A stretch of 64,000 nt of DNA from Gymnothorax reevesii (GCA_029721435.1 CM056580.1:76347367-76411366), one strand, 5' to 3'; shown: positions 11,470 through 24,100, numbered from the stretch's first letter. Program-made: numbers and translations. The notes: generated from the letters alone by a model not told the origin.

Positions 11470-12797
11470 ATTTTTAAACTTTCCAGAAACAGGGCTACCA
11501 GAAGCCACACCCCTGGTGCGGCTCTGGCAAGGCTGCAGTGATAGTGGACGGCGTGGCTCTGGATCCGGCTGGCTAGAGCCTGCAGATGATCGGTCCTCTG
11601 AAGACCTGCAATGGCTGTGGCTTGGCGGAGGTTGGGCAAACCTAGGCCTGCAGGACGGCTGCTGAGGGCGAGGGTGGGACCTCAATTGCTTGGACGCCTT
11701 GCGGGCAGACTCCAGGCGGTCGACCATCGTCTGGATATTGTTCCCAAACAGCGAGGCAGTGGAGATTGGCACGTTGATGAGCGCCCGCTTCTCACGCTCC
11801 TTCAGGGAAGAGAGCCCCATCCAGAGATGGCGATGCCCCAGCTAAGCGCCGCACATACTCCATCCTCCATCGATGGCGAACGCTTGCGACATCAGAAGCA
11901 TCGCAGCCGCTGTCGTCTGTATCTCCAGGATCTCATCTGGGGATAGATCCGCCTTCTGGTGCGTCAGTCGGTCCATGGAGCCGGTAAGGAAGGCCATGTT
12001 GCTAGCTAGCGCGACCACATGAGCCGCACTAGCATAGCAGCAGCCAAACAGGCTCACCGTCATCCTGTCCCTCTCTGACGGGAGCAGTGGCCAATCATCT
12101 GGCCACATGTAGGCGGTGGGGAGGAGACACACTCTCACCACATCTTCTATCACTGGCACCACTGTGTCCCATTCCCAGCCTTCCATGGTGGAGTAGGGCA
12201 TTGGAGATCACCGGGAATTTGGCTGCCGTAGGGTTCGACTAATCCCACTGGGGATCCAAAGATGGGCGACATCTTCGGACACACTACCCGGGGCCGCGGT
12301 CTTAACTTTGGCTGGGCCAGGTTGCCGATGGAGAAGTCTTCCACTTGAGCATGGGAGGGAAGGTGTGGAGGCAGGGGCATCTCCATTCGCTCTGGCGCCG
12401 ACTGGAATAATCCGGGTAGGTCATAAAGATGGTAGCGGTGTTCCGGGAGAGGCTCGTTGTCCCGCAAGAGGGCCGCTGCATCTTCCTCATTAAAATGACG
12501 GTCGTCTTCTTCGTCGTACTCGTCCCAGGGCTTCAAAAGGACCGCCGCTGCCGGCTCCTGGGCTGGCTCCGAGCCAGCCTGGAGGGTGCCTCCGGCCCGC
12601 AGAAACTGTAGCCGCCACTCACACTCCGCCAGGAGGAGCGCTGCACTGGCGGCACAGGAAGCAGCCTCCCCCTGGTGCCGCCAGCCCAGACAGATGACGC
12701 AGTCATCCTGCAGGTCCAAGGGCATCATAGGGGAGGCACACTGGAGACAAACCTTATCCATATCTTTTTGCGACACTAGACAGTGACTGAAATTCAC
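11470..12797 (-). pseudogene. DIRS gag-like protein, frameshifted
   Basis: The minus-strand ATG at 12797 opens a 215-codon frame with a CVICLGWRH motif (family C-x-x-C-L-G-x-x-H) and acidic stretches (DEYDEEDD). After a frame change near 12200 it continues as WEWDTVVPVIEDVV to about 11842. A stop follows, and the same frame resumes with MGLSSLKEREKRAL...SLFGNNIQTMVDRL, a strong DIRS gag signature, before a Pro/Ser/Arg-rich tail. One frameshift and one stop make it a pseudogene. The part past about 11470 no longer resembles gag. Confidence 0.7.
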
Positions 12798-13030
12798 GAG
12801 AGCTCAAACTTTCATAAGGCTGAGTGAAAAAGGGGAGACGAGCAGTGACATCACCGGGGCTTTATAGGAGGCGACTGCGGCTACCCCCTCCTACGGAGCA
12901 GGTGAGTTTAATTTTCTTTTTCAGGCACCGAGACAGGGTCTCAGAGAGATAAACCAATAGCGAAGCGCGTTAGAGGGCGGAGCACGTACAACATAGAACC
13001 AGCATCCACACTGGCCCTATGTGGATTAGG

Positions 13031-13484
13031 TTGGACACCCCAGTTGTAGAGTTTTATAGTTCTTTGTGATGAGTTGGCATGTGTCTCAGTCTTAGGCAGT
13101 CGTATCAGACTGAATCCTAATACGACTTCAGTCTCTTCTTGTTACTACCCGTCTCCTCCGAAGATGCGATTGCGGGCAACCGATCATTGAGCGTGGTGGT
13201 GTTTTTTCCTGTCATGTGGGTGCATTGCAGGACAGCTGCGGGAGTAGTGAAGGGGAGGGGGTGATGGATTATACTTGCGATTATTTAGATGCGGTGAGCC
13301 GCCTCAAATGTGGCTTGTGAGCCGGAGGGAGAGAGCCGGGGAGCTGTGTGGCACGCTAATTTGAGCGGTAGCTAAACTCAATCCCTCTGTCACACATGGT
13401 ATCTTTCACTCACGCTCCGGTGCACCCCTTTTCACTTCACTAATACAGCTCATCGCAGAGCCACACACCAGCCAGCCTAATCAC

Positions 13485-13538
<54 letters not shown>

Positions 13539-14868
13539 GCCTATGTGCATGCCTTATCAAAATACGAGTACCTGAGGACTAACTAGCTGACTACCTGAGT
13601 AAGAGCTAGAGTCAAGACTGGCTTAACACTGTATCAGTTTGATTTAAACCCACTAATCTCCGTTGTTCAAGCTAAATATAACATACATGTGTAAAGTTAT
13701 GTTGTCCACTTCCCTCTCCTGTGACTGCAGTTGACAGCGACACAGTGGTCAGTGATCATTTCTGGAAAAATTGTGGATAGAGACATAGACATTGGTGTCA
13801 AGGACGCCCGTCCCAAGGTGGCAGCCAGACTTGCGTATTGAAATCGTAACACAGAGCTTATAGTTTATATAGCTTGTTGCACTACTGTACCTCAGAGTGT
13901 CACCTTAACCAAGTGAGCTTACCCGGTAGCCATACAATAGCAAATTTTTTGACAATCATAAATCTAATCCCCCAGAAATATAAAAAGAAACAAGACCAAG
14001 CAATGAACAAACTAGGGCAGTCAGACAATCGCCAGTGCATTGGACTTCCTTACCGCGTATCCGTTTCCCACAAATTACGCCATAAAAAAGGGACTGTTCT
14101 TGATCGATTTTTTGGGGGATTTACATGAGTTGAAAGGGTGTTCAAAATGCCTGTTTGACTTTCTTCCTGTTTGAGTGAGTGTCCAGAAATTGTTTTATAC
14201 ATCATCTCCATGACATTAGCTTTCCATAGAGGTATAATTTGCCCTTTTTTTGATTTCTCTAAATGAAATGTAGAGGGAATCAATAGGTTGCTAATTCCTG
14301 GTTATTAAAACATCAATAATATAATTGATGAATAAATAAAGCTAACATTCAGCCAAAAAAAGTGCTATCAACTTGGAGGTAAAAAAGTACTTCAAATAGT
14401 CTTCAAAGGATTAAGAAAAACCCAGCAGAGACAACAAACAAGTCCCCCATGCCAGGGTACGTTTCCCAAAACCAATGGTTCTGACTTGAATACTTGAATA
14501 GAGTTGTTCGACCATATGCTTTCAATGGCTATGTAGGTTAGCATTTGGGAAATGTAGCTACCCCAGTACTACTTCACTACACTACTACTACAATACAGTA
14601 CCCAGCTCCATACAATGGCTGTATAAATGGTGTTAAGTCATCCCCGAAAAGACCCTGTGAGGCTAATATGGAATCATCTCCAGGGTACTCTCAGGTCAGG
14701 GAAAGAGATTATGCACAAATAGTATCACAAATGATTAACATTCTCATAAAAGGGTGCTCATATTAAGTTTAAACATTTGGGTAAATACTTGTTTATGGCG
14801 GAAATACAAAGTCTACAAATCCTTATTAAAAGCACTACTTTTTAATCTGAAGCCAAAACTAACTATAA
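13031..14868. other. No gene recognised (contains a microsatellite)
   Basis: Apart from the (AT)n tract at 13490-13535, this 1.8-kb stretch shows no coding region I can support. Short open frames such as the one at 13874-14128 have no known domain. Confidence 0.45.
13490..13535. repeat. (AT)n microsatellite
   Basis: An uninterrupted alternating TA run of about 46 bases. Likely polymorphic in length. Confidence 0.95.
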
Positions 14869-17037
14869 AATGCAATTCAATTCATTCAATTTATTTTGTA
14901 TAGCGCTTTTTACAGATACACTGTCACAAAGACGCTTTACAGTCAGAGATGGGTTACTGAAGGGCAGTGCCCAACCTATTCCCACTACCTATTCCCTATT
15001 CCCACTACAGCGAGGCAAAAAAAACTCCCAGCAGGGAGAAAAAATCCTCAAACAGTGGTGAGAAAAAACTCCCCAGTGGGAAGAAATCTCAGGAGGAACC
15101 CGGCTATAGTGGGGAAGCCCATCCTCCGCGACTAGCTAATTGATAGACAAGATAATGACAAGAGTTCCATTGAAATCCATCTAGTCAGTGCTAAAATAAT
15201 TTGTATATTTAAAACTGTCCAACAGATGTCTTGGCTAACGTAAAATAATTAGCAATGGAGGTCATCATGAGGCAGGAAGACCCTCTTGGTCCTGTAGCTG
15301 AAACAAGATGGTAAACAGCTGGTCTTAGGCTGGAGCTCCGGGCCAGGGGGTGTTCGGTGAAGCTTGATCTAGAGCTCAGGGCAAGTGCCCAGAGCAGGAG
15401 GAGGAAGAAAAAAAATATTGTTAGGGAGGTGGAGTTGTATGGCGAGCACACAGAGCAGGGTGTGCCTGTGTGCGATAAGGAAACCCCAGCAGAATAAGAC
15501 TATGGCAGCATAGTTATGAAAAACAGGGGCAGGGGCCAACACAGCCACGAGGGCAGGTTGAGACAGTCACCACCAGACCATGACCAGCTCAGCAGAATAG
15601 GGCACCACCAGCAATGATCCAGTGACAGCACTGACTGCTCAGTCCACCAAATATTCTATAGCTTATGCCAGCCACCCACTCCTGTCCCTCAACTATAGGA
15701 CAGACTAAAGAGATATGTTTTAAGCCTAACTTTAAATATACTGATAGTGTCTGCACCCCGAATATGAGCAGGCAATTGGTTCCATAAGAGGGGAGCCCGA
15801 TAGGAAAAAGCTCTACCGCCTATGGTAATTTTAGCTATTTTTGGAACAACAAGGAGGCCTGCGCTCTGCGAACGGGGTGTTCTGGAGGGAATGTAGGGTA
15901 AAAGTAAATCACTTAGGTACAATGGACCAAGCCCATGTAAGGCTTTAAAGGTAAGAAGTGGTATCTTATAGTCTATTCGGAATTTAACTGGTAACCAGTG
16001 AAGTGAAGCTAACACTGGGCTGATATGCTCGTGTCTCTGTGTTCTAGTGAGAATACGAGCAGCTGCATTTTGAATTTGCTGGAGCCCCTTTAGAGAGGAT
16101 TTTGCACAACCAGACAAAAGAGCATTACAGTAATCTAATCTTGAAGTAACAAAGGCATGGACAAGCTTTTCTGCATCATGTAATGACAGCATTTTCCGAA
16201 TTTTGGAAATATTCCTCAAGTGGTAAAATGCAACTCTTGAGATGTTCTTTATATGTGTATCAAGTGTGAGATCAGGGTCAAGAGTAACACCAAGATCTTT
16301 AATAATGGCACTTGAAGCGATTGAAATTCCATCAATGTTAAGCATGTAATCTGAGATTTTGCATCTCTGGGATTTGGGACCCACTACGATTATTTCTGTC
16401 TCACTAGGGTTCAACAAGAGAAAATTGTGACTCATCCATTTCTTTATGTCTACAAGACAGGCTTCCATCTTTGACAACTGGGCAGCTTCATCAGGCTTGA
16501 CTGACAGATATAATTGTGTGTCATCTGCATAGCAGTGAAAGTTAATGCCATGTGTGCGAATAACGTCCCAGTGGAAGCATATATATTGAGAAAAGCAGAG
16601 GTCCAAGCACAGATCCTTGTGGTACTCCATATCTAACCCTTGATTGATACGAGGAGTCATTATTAAAATGCACAAATTGATATCGATCCGATAAGTATGA
16701 TCTGAACCAGGAAAGAGCCTGTCCACGGAGGCCTACAAGATTTTCAAGTCGATTCAACAGGATATCGTGATCGATAGTGTCAAATGCTGCACTTAAATCA
16801 AGAAGCACAAGTACAGAAATGTAGCCACTGTCCAAAGCGAGGAGAAGGTCATTGAGTACTTTGACCAGGGCTGTTTCAGTACTGTGACAGGGTCTGAAAC
16901 CAGGTTGAAAAACTTCCAATATACAATTGGAGTGTAAAAATGAACAGAGTTGTTTTGAAACGGCCTTTTCTAGTATTTTAGAGAGGAATGGGAGGTTTGA
17001 GATAGGCCTGAAGTTAGACACATTATTCACATCTAAG
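14869..17037 (-). mobile_element. 5'-truncated CR1/L2/Rex-like LINE
   Basis: A minus-strand LINE copy of about 2.2 kb: the C-terminal two thirds of the reverse transcriptase (17030-15689), then a 3' region down to about 14869. That region includes the common teleost block around TATTTTGTATAGCGCTTTTT and GAAAAAACTCCC. The 5' part with the endonuclease is missing. The right edge has an inverted duplication (17004-17071), which may mark the integration break. Confidence 0.85.
15689..17030 (-). pseudogene. LINE reverse transcriptase, C-terminal part
   Basis: From 17030 the minus strand reads [19 protein letters not shown], then [34 protein letters not shown] (motif A with catalytic Asp) and [16 protein letters not shown] (motif B). 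A frameshift near 16550 joins this to [18 protein letters not shown] (motif C, YADD) and a C-terminal domain with NAAARILT and LHWLPVKFRIDYKI, ending at 15689. The two catalytic Asp of YADD are intact, but the frameshift and missing N terminus make it a dead copy. The motifs match the CR1/L2/Rex1 group of APE-type LINEs. Confidence 0.85.
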
Positions 17038-17071
17038 TTTGGTTTGAATAATGTGTCTAACTTCAGGCCTG
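17004..17071. repeat. Inverted duplication at LINE 5' junction
   Basis: A stretch of about 27 bases (AGGCCTGAAGTTAGACACAT plus a few more) at 17006-17030 occurs again as its reverse complement at 17045-17071, with a 14-base spacer. It contains LINE coding sequence (the NFRPIS region), so it is probably a 5' inversion made during insertion rather than a regulatory hairpin. Confidence 0.8.
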
Positions 17072-18175
17072 AATAAGAAATGCACTTCTTATTCTACTTG
17101 GATATGTACTTTTCATCATTTTCATGTTGGATGATGAGATTCTATTTTATTTTTAGCTCTCTGAGAGTGGCCCACAGGTGTTCTTTATTCTATTTATCCT
17201 GATAAGAGATTGTGTTCCAAGAGAGAAAGGCAGACACAAAGCTTGGGGCTATGCAACATGCATCACAGCCAATGCGGTGCAGTATAGAGATGGATTGACA
17301 CACTATAGTTTCTCTTGCCTGAGATGAAATTTTGTGAAAATTATTTCAAATTTTAGTGTTTGATTACAATAATTGTCAGGGTTAGCAATAATATTGATAC
17401 ATATGGTTTTAATTAAGGAAAATGAGATTACATATTGAACTATGAAACATGATGAATAGATGAGTTGAAATAAAAATGTATAATATTCTTATATGTTTAC
17501 TCTAAAGTATAAATCTGTTTTTTTTTTCAAGCTGCAATTTTTCCTTATTTTGGAGGACTGCAACGAATTCTGCACCTGACGGTCGGAAAAGAACGGGATT
17601 ATGAAAGAAGCTATTGGTTTGTAAGAAAGAACATTTCCCACCCAGAAATTGTCGATTGGAGTTTTTCAGTGAGCTTAATTCTTCAGGAGTGGCCTACACT
17701 ATTGCTGTGATTTACGTTCTGATTCCCTGAGACCTACAGGAGAGCTGATTTCACTGCATTGTCAACACTATGTTAGAGCGGGAAGGCTAGTGTTCTCTTG
17801 CCTAGAGCGCCCGCTTAAATTTAAGTGAAAGCTCCACCCAACCCCAACGGAAAAAGGGCTTGGAAGCCTTTGTAATGCCCTGCGGTATAAATAAGTGTGT
17901 CATTGCATACTTCCCACATGTACAAACATGAAATTAACTAATGAATGACTGCAATATCATACACAGCATTTCAGAGTTGTAATTTCTGGCTATGTCAGCA
18001 TGGTAAAATTGCAAAACAGGAGGCAAATTAACCAGCTGCATATAACTACATTTCAGAGGACAGTGATGATTCTTGACAAGTGCATAACCATGGCAGAGGC
18101 ATAACCAGGAAGGATATTGCCATTTTATAGTTAGACTTTTTAGTGCAAAAAGCATGGTATGAGGCTTATAGGGGT
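17072..18175. other. No gene recognised; one dispersed motif
   Basis: No supported coding sequence. It holds the motif copy at 17769-17850 listed separately. Confidence 0.45.
17769..17850. repeat. Dispersed 80-base motif, copy 1
   Basis: The segment TATGTTAGAGCGGGAAGG...GCCCGCTTAAATTTAAGTGAAAGCTCCACCC recurs in diverged form at 23760-23842 (TATGTCAGGGCGGGAAGG...GCCCGCTTAAATTCAAATGAAAACTCCACTC). Spacing is nearly the same in both. A TATA-like GGTATAAATAAG follows copy 1 at 17883. Function unknown. Confidence 0.6.
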
Positions 18176-18179
18176 TTGA

Positions 18180-18625
18180 AATTCCTGATGTCTCATAAGT
18201 AAGGCTTCTCCTTCCGCTCCCTCAGTTGAACAGGGTTAAAGTTTTCTCTTCAGTCTTAGGAAAAGGGGACTTGCGGGTGATCCGATTGAGGTCTTTAAAT
18301 GTGTTAAAGGGACTAACAAAGTGAATTATGAGGATTTACTGAGGCCAAGTTATGTTAATAGAACTTTGGGTCACAAGTGGAAGTTTAGCCCTAATATCAA
18401 GACATTTTTTTTTTTGCACGCAGAGAGTAATCTGAGTGTGGAATAGTTTGCCTGACCATATCGAAGCTGAAACCTTGGGAATTTTCAAGGGCAGGCGTGC
18501 TTTAGCGTTAGATACCATTTGGTCATTGAGTATCTGAAGTGCTAGATTGACTTTAAAAATAAGAAAATGGCAAGTCTAGCTGGGCTGAACCGCCTGTTTT
18601 CACCACTTATGTAATGTTATGTTAT
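18180..18625 (+). mobile_element. LINE 3' fragment (CR1/L2-like)
   Basis: Plus-strand translation gives GDPIEVFKCVKGTNKVNYED, then GHKWKFSPN and, after a frame change, VWNSLPDHIEAETLGIFKGR. This is the usual extreme C terminus of CR1/L2-type LINE polymerases. A short 3' region ends in ATGTTATGTTATGTT repeats. Only the last 450 bases remain. Confidence 0.78.
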
Positions 18626-19890
18626 GTTATTTAGGACTAGAAGAAAACCCCTAAAGTACATATAGCAGGTTTTAACTTTTTTCAAAACGAAAATTAATCT
18701 GATGTGAAAATAACCTTTTAGTTGGGGGTTCATAAGTTTAAGCATGTCACACTGGCAGAAATCAAGAAGAAAGAATGGCATTTTGAGCATGTCCGCTCAA
18801 AACTGTGTTTTTTTTTTTTGTTTAAACCACGCAATATGACGTAGCTAGCCGGAGGGACAAGCTGTACCTGGCTGTGACACTTACCACTCAAGCACCTGTC
18901 AGACATCAGGACAAAAAAAGACTTAAATTTATCTCATAAAACATTCAAAATCGGTGTGCTACATCCCATGGGATACCCAGAATTGTCAAAATCAGGCAGT
19001 AAGCGGTAAGTTTTACTGTTTACCGTGGCGTCACTTACCGCTTACTGTGGTCTCAAACATGGTATTTTTACGAATCTATATTTTCAGCTCGGTATGGCAT
19101 GATTTGAGGGTTAAAAATCGCCAAAAATCTGAGTTTATTTGCAGAGATGCGGGAACTCAGAGTCAGAGTAGGGGGTGCTGATAGAGAGAGTCAAATGACG
19201 TCATATAAATGCTACACAGCAGTGCAACATTCATGATAGGCTGCTTTGAATGGGCAACATTCATTTGGTGCTGGACAGCATGAGCAAAGAGTTTTAAAAT
19301 TTCATTTTGGATGCTGTCTGACTTCCAGTTGTCCCATCTGAGAAGTCACTCGCAAGCAGCAGACAGAGCAAGCAGTAGGTTCGCTCCCACATCAGCTGCC
19401 ACAACATAACGTCATGGTGTGCATCTCCTCTCATAGGTAGCTCCTTGCGGCCTACAAACTTCACAGACCGAAAGGTCAGCTTCAAAACAGTCCGTGCAGT
19501 CATTTGATCTTTAGCATTTGCATGTAAGAGCATCAAGTTAATTATTCTTCTTTTTAATGCTGCCAGTTTATTGTCTACTTCTAAGTGAAAATGGGATTTC
19601 TTGTGCTCCCAAATCTCATCCTGGCTTTTCTGTTTTCACGAAATTCCCAGCCCTCATCCTGTCCACACTGAAAAGGTTCGTCTGAAGAGCAGAACAGCAC
19701 ACGAAGCATACAGCTTTATCTTTTTCCTTAATGTTGTGAAGCCAAGTCCACCTTGAAAACCAACCTGGCTTGAAGAATCTGGTGAAGTTTTCGTTTCCAA
19801 AGCGCTTGGCTGGGACTACAAACTCTGGGTGATCCTGTAGGGGAATGGGGAGCCTGATGCTTGTGATAGTCCAATATAATTTAACTTATG
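18626..19890. other. No gene recognised
   Basis: No supported coding sequence or repeat edge. A small complementary pair (TAAGCGGTAAG near 19000 and CTTACCGCTTAC near 19037) could form a hairpin. Confidence 0.45.
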
Positions 19891-19893
19891 AAC

Positions 19894-20160
19894 AGAGACT
19901 GTATAAAAAGATGGACGAAGCCACTGTGACATCACCCATTCCTTTCAGCATACCATTTAGGAAGCCTCGATTTTGGCAATTTGAATAGCGCCATTTTGTC
20001 ATTTTGAAACCGGATGTGATTCCTATTGGACGAGAGCGTGAATTTAAAATCCAGGGAGGAGTGAGAGGTGGATCTGACTGTATCTGACGAGGACCAGAGG
20101 ATACCCACATCCCTAAAGCATATGCTGGCTTTTTCCTTTACTCTAGTCTATTTGGGACCA
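19894..20160 (-). mobile_element. Half copy of a MITE family (see 41621-42164)
   Basis: It starts with the terminal repeat GACTGTATAAAAAGATGGAC and continues with the reverse complement of 41850-42160 (CATTTTGTCATTTTGAAACC, AGGGAGGAGTGAGAGG and CATCATGATATATCA blocks). Only the end shared with the full copy is certain. The rest merges into the duplicated 211-base block. Confidence 0.7.
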
Positions 20161-20341
20161 TAATTTACAAAAATGAACATCATGATATATCACATAATTC
20201 GTCAACTTGCATGCTCACGCTTTTGGCCAGTAAAGTTAATGAGTTACACGTGCAACTGCTATTTTCGACGCTTGAATTAATTTATTTATAGGCAAAAAGC
20301 ATTAGCAAGCTAGTTAGTAAATTTGTAATCCCACGGACTTG
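20131..20341. repeat. Near-identical direct repeat, copy 1
   Basis: These 211 bases recur at 20893-21103 with, as far as I can see, a single difference (TTTACAAAAA versus TTTAGAAAAA). About 551 bases separate the copies. The near identity means a recent duplication, or homogenisation. Confidence 0.9.
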
Positions 20342-20892
20342 CGTCTACAGCCAAATAGAAGCCAACGCTATTTTTCCATTTTCCAAACAATGCAGCGCTG
20401 ACATTTTTGGGATAAATAACATCTCAAATGAAAATTACTACTCTCGTAGCATGATATTAAATTTGATATTACAGGCGCACTCGTTGGAGATTGACTACAC
20501 GTCTCCTCTCTCTCCTTGGCCTTACAACACAGTTGTATAGTCTGGTTATGTTAAACAACACTGGGATACTTACACCTGGGATACATACTTGTTCCCATAA
20601 TTGGAAAGTAATACTCCTGCCAGAATATAGACCACAGAAGGTTAACTTTTGATTGCGGCAATCAGTTTTTCAATATTCTGACTGACAAGGACTGTCGATC
20701 ATGAGCTAACGTTAGCTGTAGCTAATGATGGTCATGAGCTAATATTAGCTATAGCACGACTCACCAGGACACCTGCCCAATTCTCCACTCATTCTCCTCA
20801 TACCACAGCTCTATTTCTCTCCAGTGGCCTTTTTTCCTCCTTCCTAGCTGCTCTTGTTCCCTCTGGCGCATGACAGGCTCACAATTAAATGG

Positions 20893-21103
20893 TTTTCCTT
20901 TACTCTAGTCTATTTGGGACCATAATTTAGAAAAATGAACATCATGATATATCACATAATTCGTCAACTTGCATGCTCACGCTTTTGGCCAGTAAAGTTA
21001 ATGAGTTACACGTGCAACTGCTATTTTCGACGCTTGAATTAATTTATTTATAGGCAAAAAGCATTAGCAAGCTAGTTAGTAAATTTGTAATCCCACGGAC
21101 TTG
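20893..21103. repeat. Near-identical direct repeat, copy 2
   Basis: Second copy of 20131-20341 in the same orientation. The intervening DNA contains short TTAGCT/AGCTAA palindromic strings near 20706-20755 but no reading frame of note. Confidence 0.9.
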
Positions 21104-24100
21104 TAAAAAGATGTTTTCAGCCTCTTCAGTTTCAAGATCAACACTGTAGTCCATCCTTTATAATTGTTAAAATCTGCTGCGTTTCCCTCTGCTGATGTAG
21201 CAGCCGGTTGGTCCATTTTTTGATGTGGAAGTGAAGTTCCTCAGAAGGACACATTATTGTGCCAATGCGGTGAATATTCAACTTTTTTTTCACCAAAATT
21301 GAGTCTAGCTTATTTTCCTATGTTTTTATTCAGTGAGTACTCTACCCTGCAATATGCACTTTAACCCCCTATTTATTGCTTTTATAACACGACCAACCAA
21401 AATTCACACAATGGCAGGCCTTTGAAGTCACAAAAATATAAACTTATTCTGTGTCATGTCTCAAATATTAGTTAACTTGTTATCATCTTGGTAGGCGAGC
21501 GGACTAGCTACCCAACGCTAATATTAGCCTAATATTAGCATAGCATTTTGGAAGTGGGCCAAAAAGTGGCCAAACATATGTCATCTGTTAAGGGGTTATA
21601 CACCAGGGTCAACAGTGTATGGTTATTGCTTCGGTTACAGTTCTTGTCAGACTTGACGTGAAAGTGTCTTAGTACGAGATTTGGCATTACTTGGTTGGCT
21701 TTCTCTTGACTCTTGACCACTAAAAGATTCTGATTATCACTGAGAAACTGCTTTTCTTCTCTCACATTTCTTTAATTGTTTTACAAATTCTACAATTGAA
21801 TTAAGCATAGAATTCCAAATAAGAATTCACCACAGAGGGAAAAAAATATCAGTTTTGCATTTTTTAAATCCGTTTGAAAGTTTATCTGTTAATCCAGCAT
21901 GATCAAAATTGCAGTCAGCACAGTCTCTTCACAGATTGCTGATTGATTTTTTTTTCCTGATTGGCATGGTGCATTACTGATTAATTATTAGTGTTTGCAA
22001 AACAGCCCCCCCATGCCATTGTTTGCATGGATTTTGTGTTCTCAAATTTTTCAACTATTTCTGTCTGGATTTTTCTGTTTCATTATTTTTTGCAATACCT
22101 TTGGAGGGTGTCTATAACTTTTGCACTATTGTTTTTCAAAATCATTAAACAAGTGTTACACCCATCTCCACCTCAGCATGTACGCCAATAATGGGGATAG
22201 CAGAGCCTGTTATGACTTACCATTCATTAAGTGCGTCCATTTGCAGTCTATCGCCTGCACCCATTTATATTTCCTCAGGTGGCACAAAATATTCGTTGAA
22301 AGTATCTTCATTTGGTCCCTACCATATGCTGCAGTGCTGTACGTAATATTTCAGGAATCACCAAATCGAGATCTCAAATTCAACTCCAGCCCTGGTATTC
22401 TCTTCTCTTCATGCCCACTCCCAAGGAAAGAGAGGACAGAGAACCAACACTTCTTACACCTCCAGGACCATGATTTGATGATCACTGTTTTGTATTAAAC
22501 ACTTTGTACTTCCCATATATTCCCAACTTGCTATCCAGTCCTCGGTACAGCCAGGATCTGGTTTACTTCCGCGGTTTGCTAATACACATTGCGAAAATTA
22601 ACTCACAGCTGTGTTGCAGTGGATACACCATTACACTGAGGAACAATGGTACACAAGAATAAATGTGTAGAAATTAAAAAGCATTGCATTTCCATCTGTT
22701 TGAACTACACATTTGCTAGGCTTCAATTAAGTCCATGCCTAGCAATGCTAGGCATGATTAGCTCTGGCCAGTGCACAACAGAAATTGAAAGAGGGTGCCA
22801 ATTTAAGAGGCCTTCCCAGGTTCATTTGATTAACCTTGCTCAAGCACAGATATGGGTATAATAACACTAGAGTTTATTAGTTCAACACAAAAATGTACCA
22901 TTCCATTGGTTTTTATTTACACTGTTACCATGGAGTTGATGTTGATAAGCAAAATCACAGTCCGTATTGTGGCAAGCAAATCACTTTAATCTTTTGTCCC
23001 TGGAAGATATGTCGTATCTATGCAATCACATGAGGATTTTTCTTTATATTAGGTATTTATTTTTTTCTAGTGGTTTTTCTAAAAAAAAAGTCCTCAAATG
23101 GGTAAGTTGGATGATACCTACACTCCCATGAAATTGATACCTCTGCCCCTATCAGAAAACATCGCTGTGATTGCATGCAAAAATAACCAAATCTACAGTC
23201 AAAAATTGAGGTACTTTGGTTCAAAAAAAAAGTTATCAGCCCCAAAAGTGTGTAAAGTCACCAGATTTTAGCTGACTTATAAAATTATTTGAGGTGGGAG
23301 GGCTTAAAAAAAAATAATATTACATTGATTAATCACAAATGTATTGATTTTCTTAACGTACACATTATAGTGAACATTAAAGGGAAAAAAAGAAAAATTG
23401 GGGGGAAAAATCATTTTGAACCTGGGTGGGCCGTTTAATCTGTATTTCTAGGAAACTCTGGCACCTGTTGCATTAGTTGGTGGGTCGGCAGTCCCCAAAA
23501 ACTTCTGGGTAATCCCCACATTGAACATGCTTGTTAACCATGTTATTCATATGCAGTCTTGTTTATTTATCTTATCTAGTGCTATTCATTCTGAAAACCA
23601 TTGACTCAAAAGAATTTTTCTACGTGGATCAGCATGGATAATTTAGTCCTTTGCAAAATGCCAACATACTGACTACTCAAAGTATGGATGCCCTGCAGCC
23701 TGCCCTCCAGGCCACTTGGTGGGAGGAGTGTAGGAAGGATAACTCTGCTTTGTCACGCCAGTATGTCAGGGCGGGAAGGTTGGCATTCTCCCGCTTTGGA
23801 AAGCCCGCTTAAATTCAAATGAAAACTCCACTCAGCCATAGTCTCCAGGTGCTCAAAATCCGGTTTGCACTGCTGAGCCAAAGCGCCGTGAGCATTAACA
23901 GAACAGTGCTCTAAAACTCTCTCAAAGCCTATCCACTGGAGATTCTCAAACAACACTAGACACGCACCGCTCAGGGTCCCCAAGTTTGAGAATTAGTGTA
24001 TTGGGCTATCGGCGCCACAAGGATTTCTTTAATGTAAAAATTGCCCTGTGAGGGTGTAGATTTTTCCCACAGTCAGTGTTGGGAAAATAGTATGTTACTT

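Larger units (their letters stand above)
9480..13030 (-). mobile_element. DIRS-type (tyrosine recombinase) retrotransposon, deleted
   Basis: A minus-strand element with gag at the right and a tyrosine recombinase at the left, in DIRS gene order. Its ends share related inverted blocks: TTCTATGTCATACGTGCT followed by CCATTGGTCT near 9552-9585, and the complement of TTCTATGTTGTACGTGCT with GCTATTGGTTT near 12955-13005. The interval between gag and recombinase (about 10.7-11.5 kb) is too short for the usual reverse transcriptase plus RNase H and shows none of their motifs, so that core seems to have been deleted or replaced. Both remaining genes have frameshifts or stops. Confidence 0.75.

Noticed and set aside
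20131..21103. A miniature LTR retrotransposon with 211-base LTRs
   Set aside because: Ends are not TG...CA, no primer-binding site or polypurine tract and no target duplication were seen.
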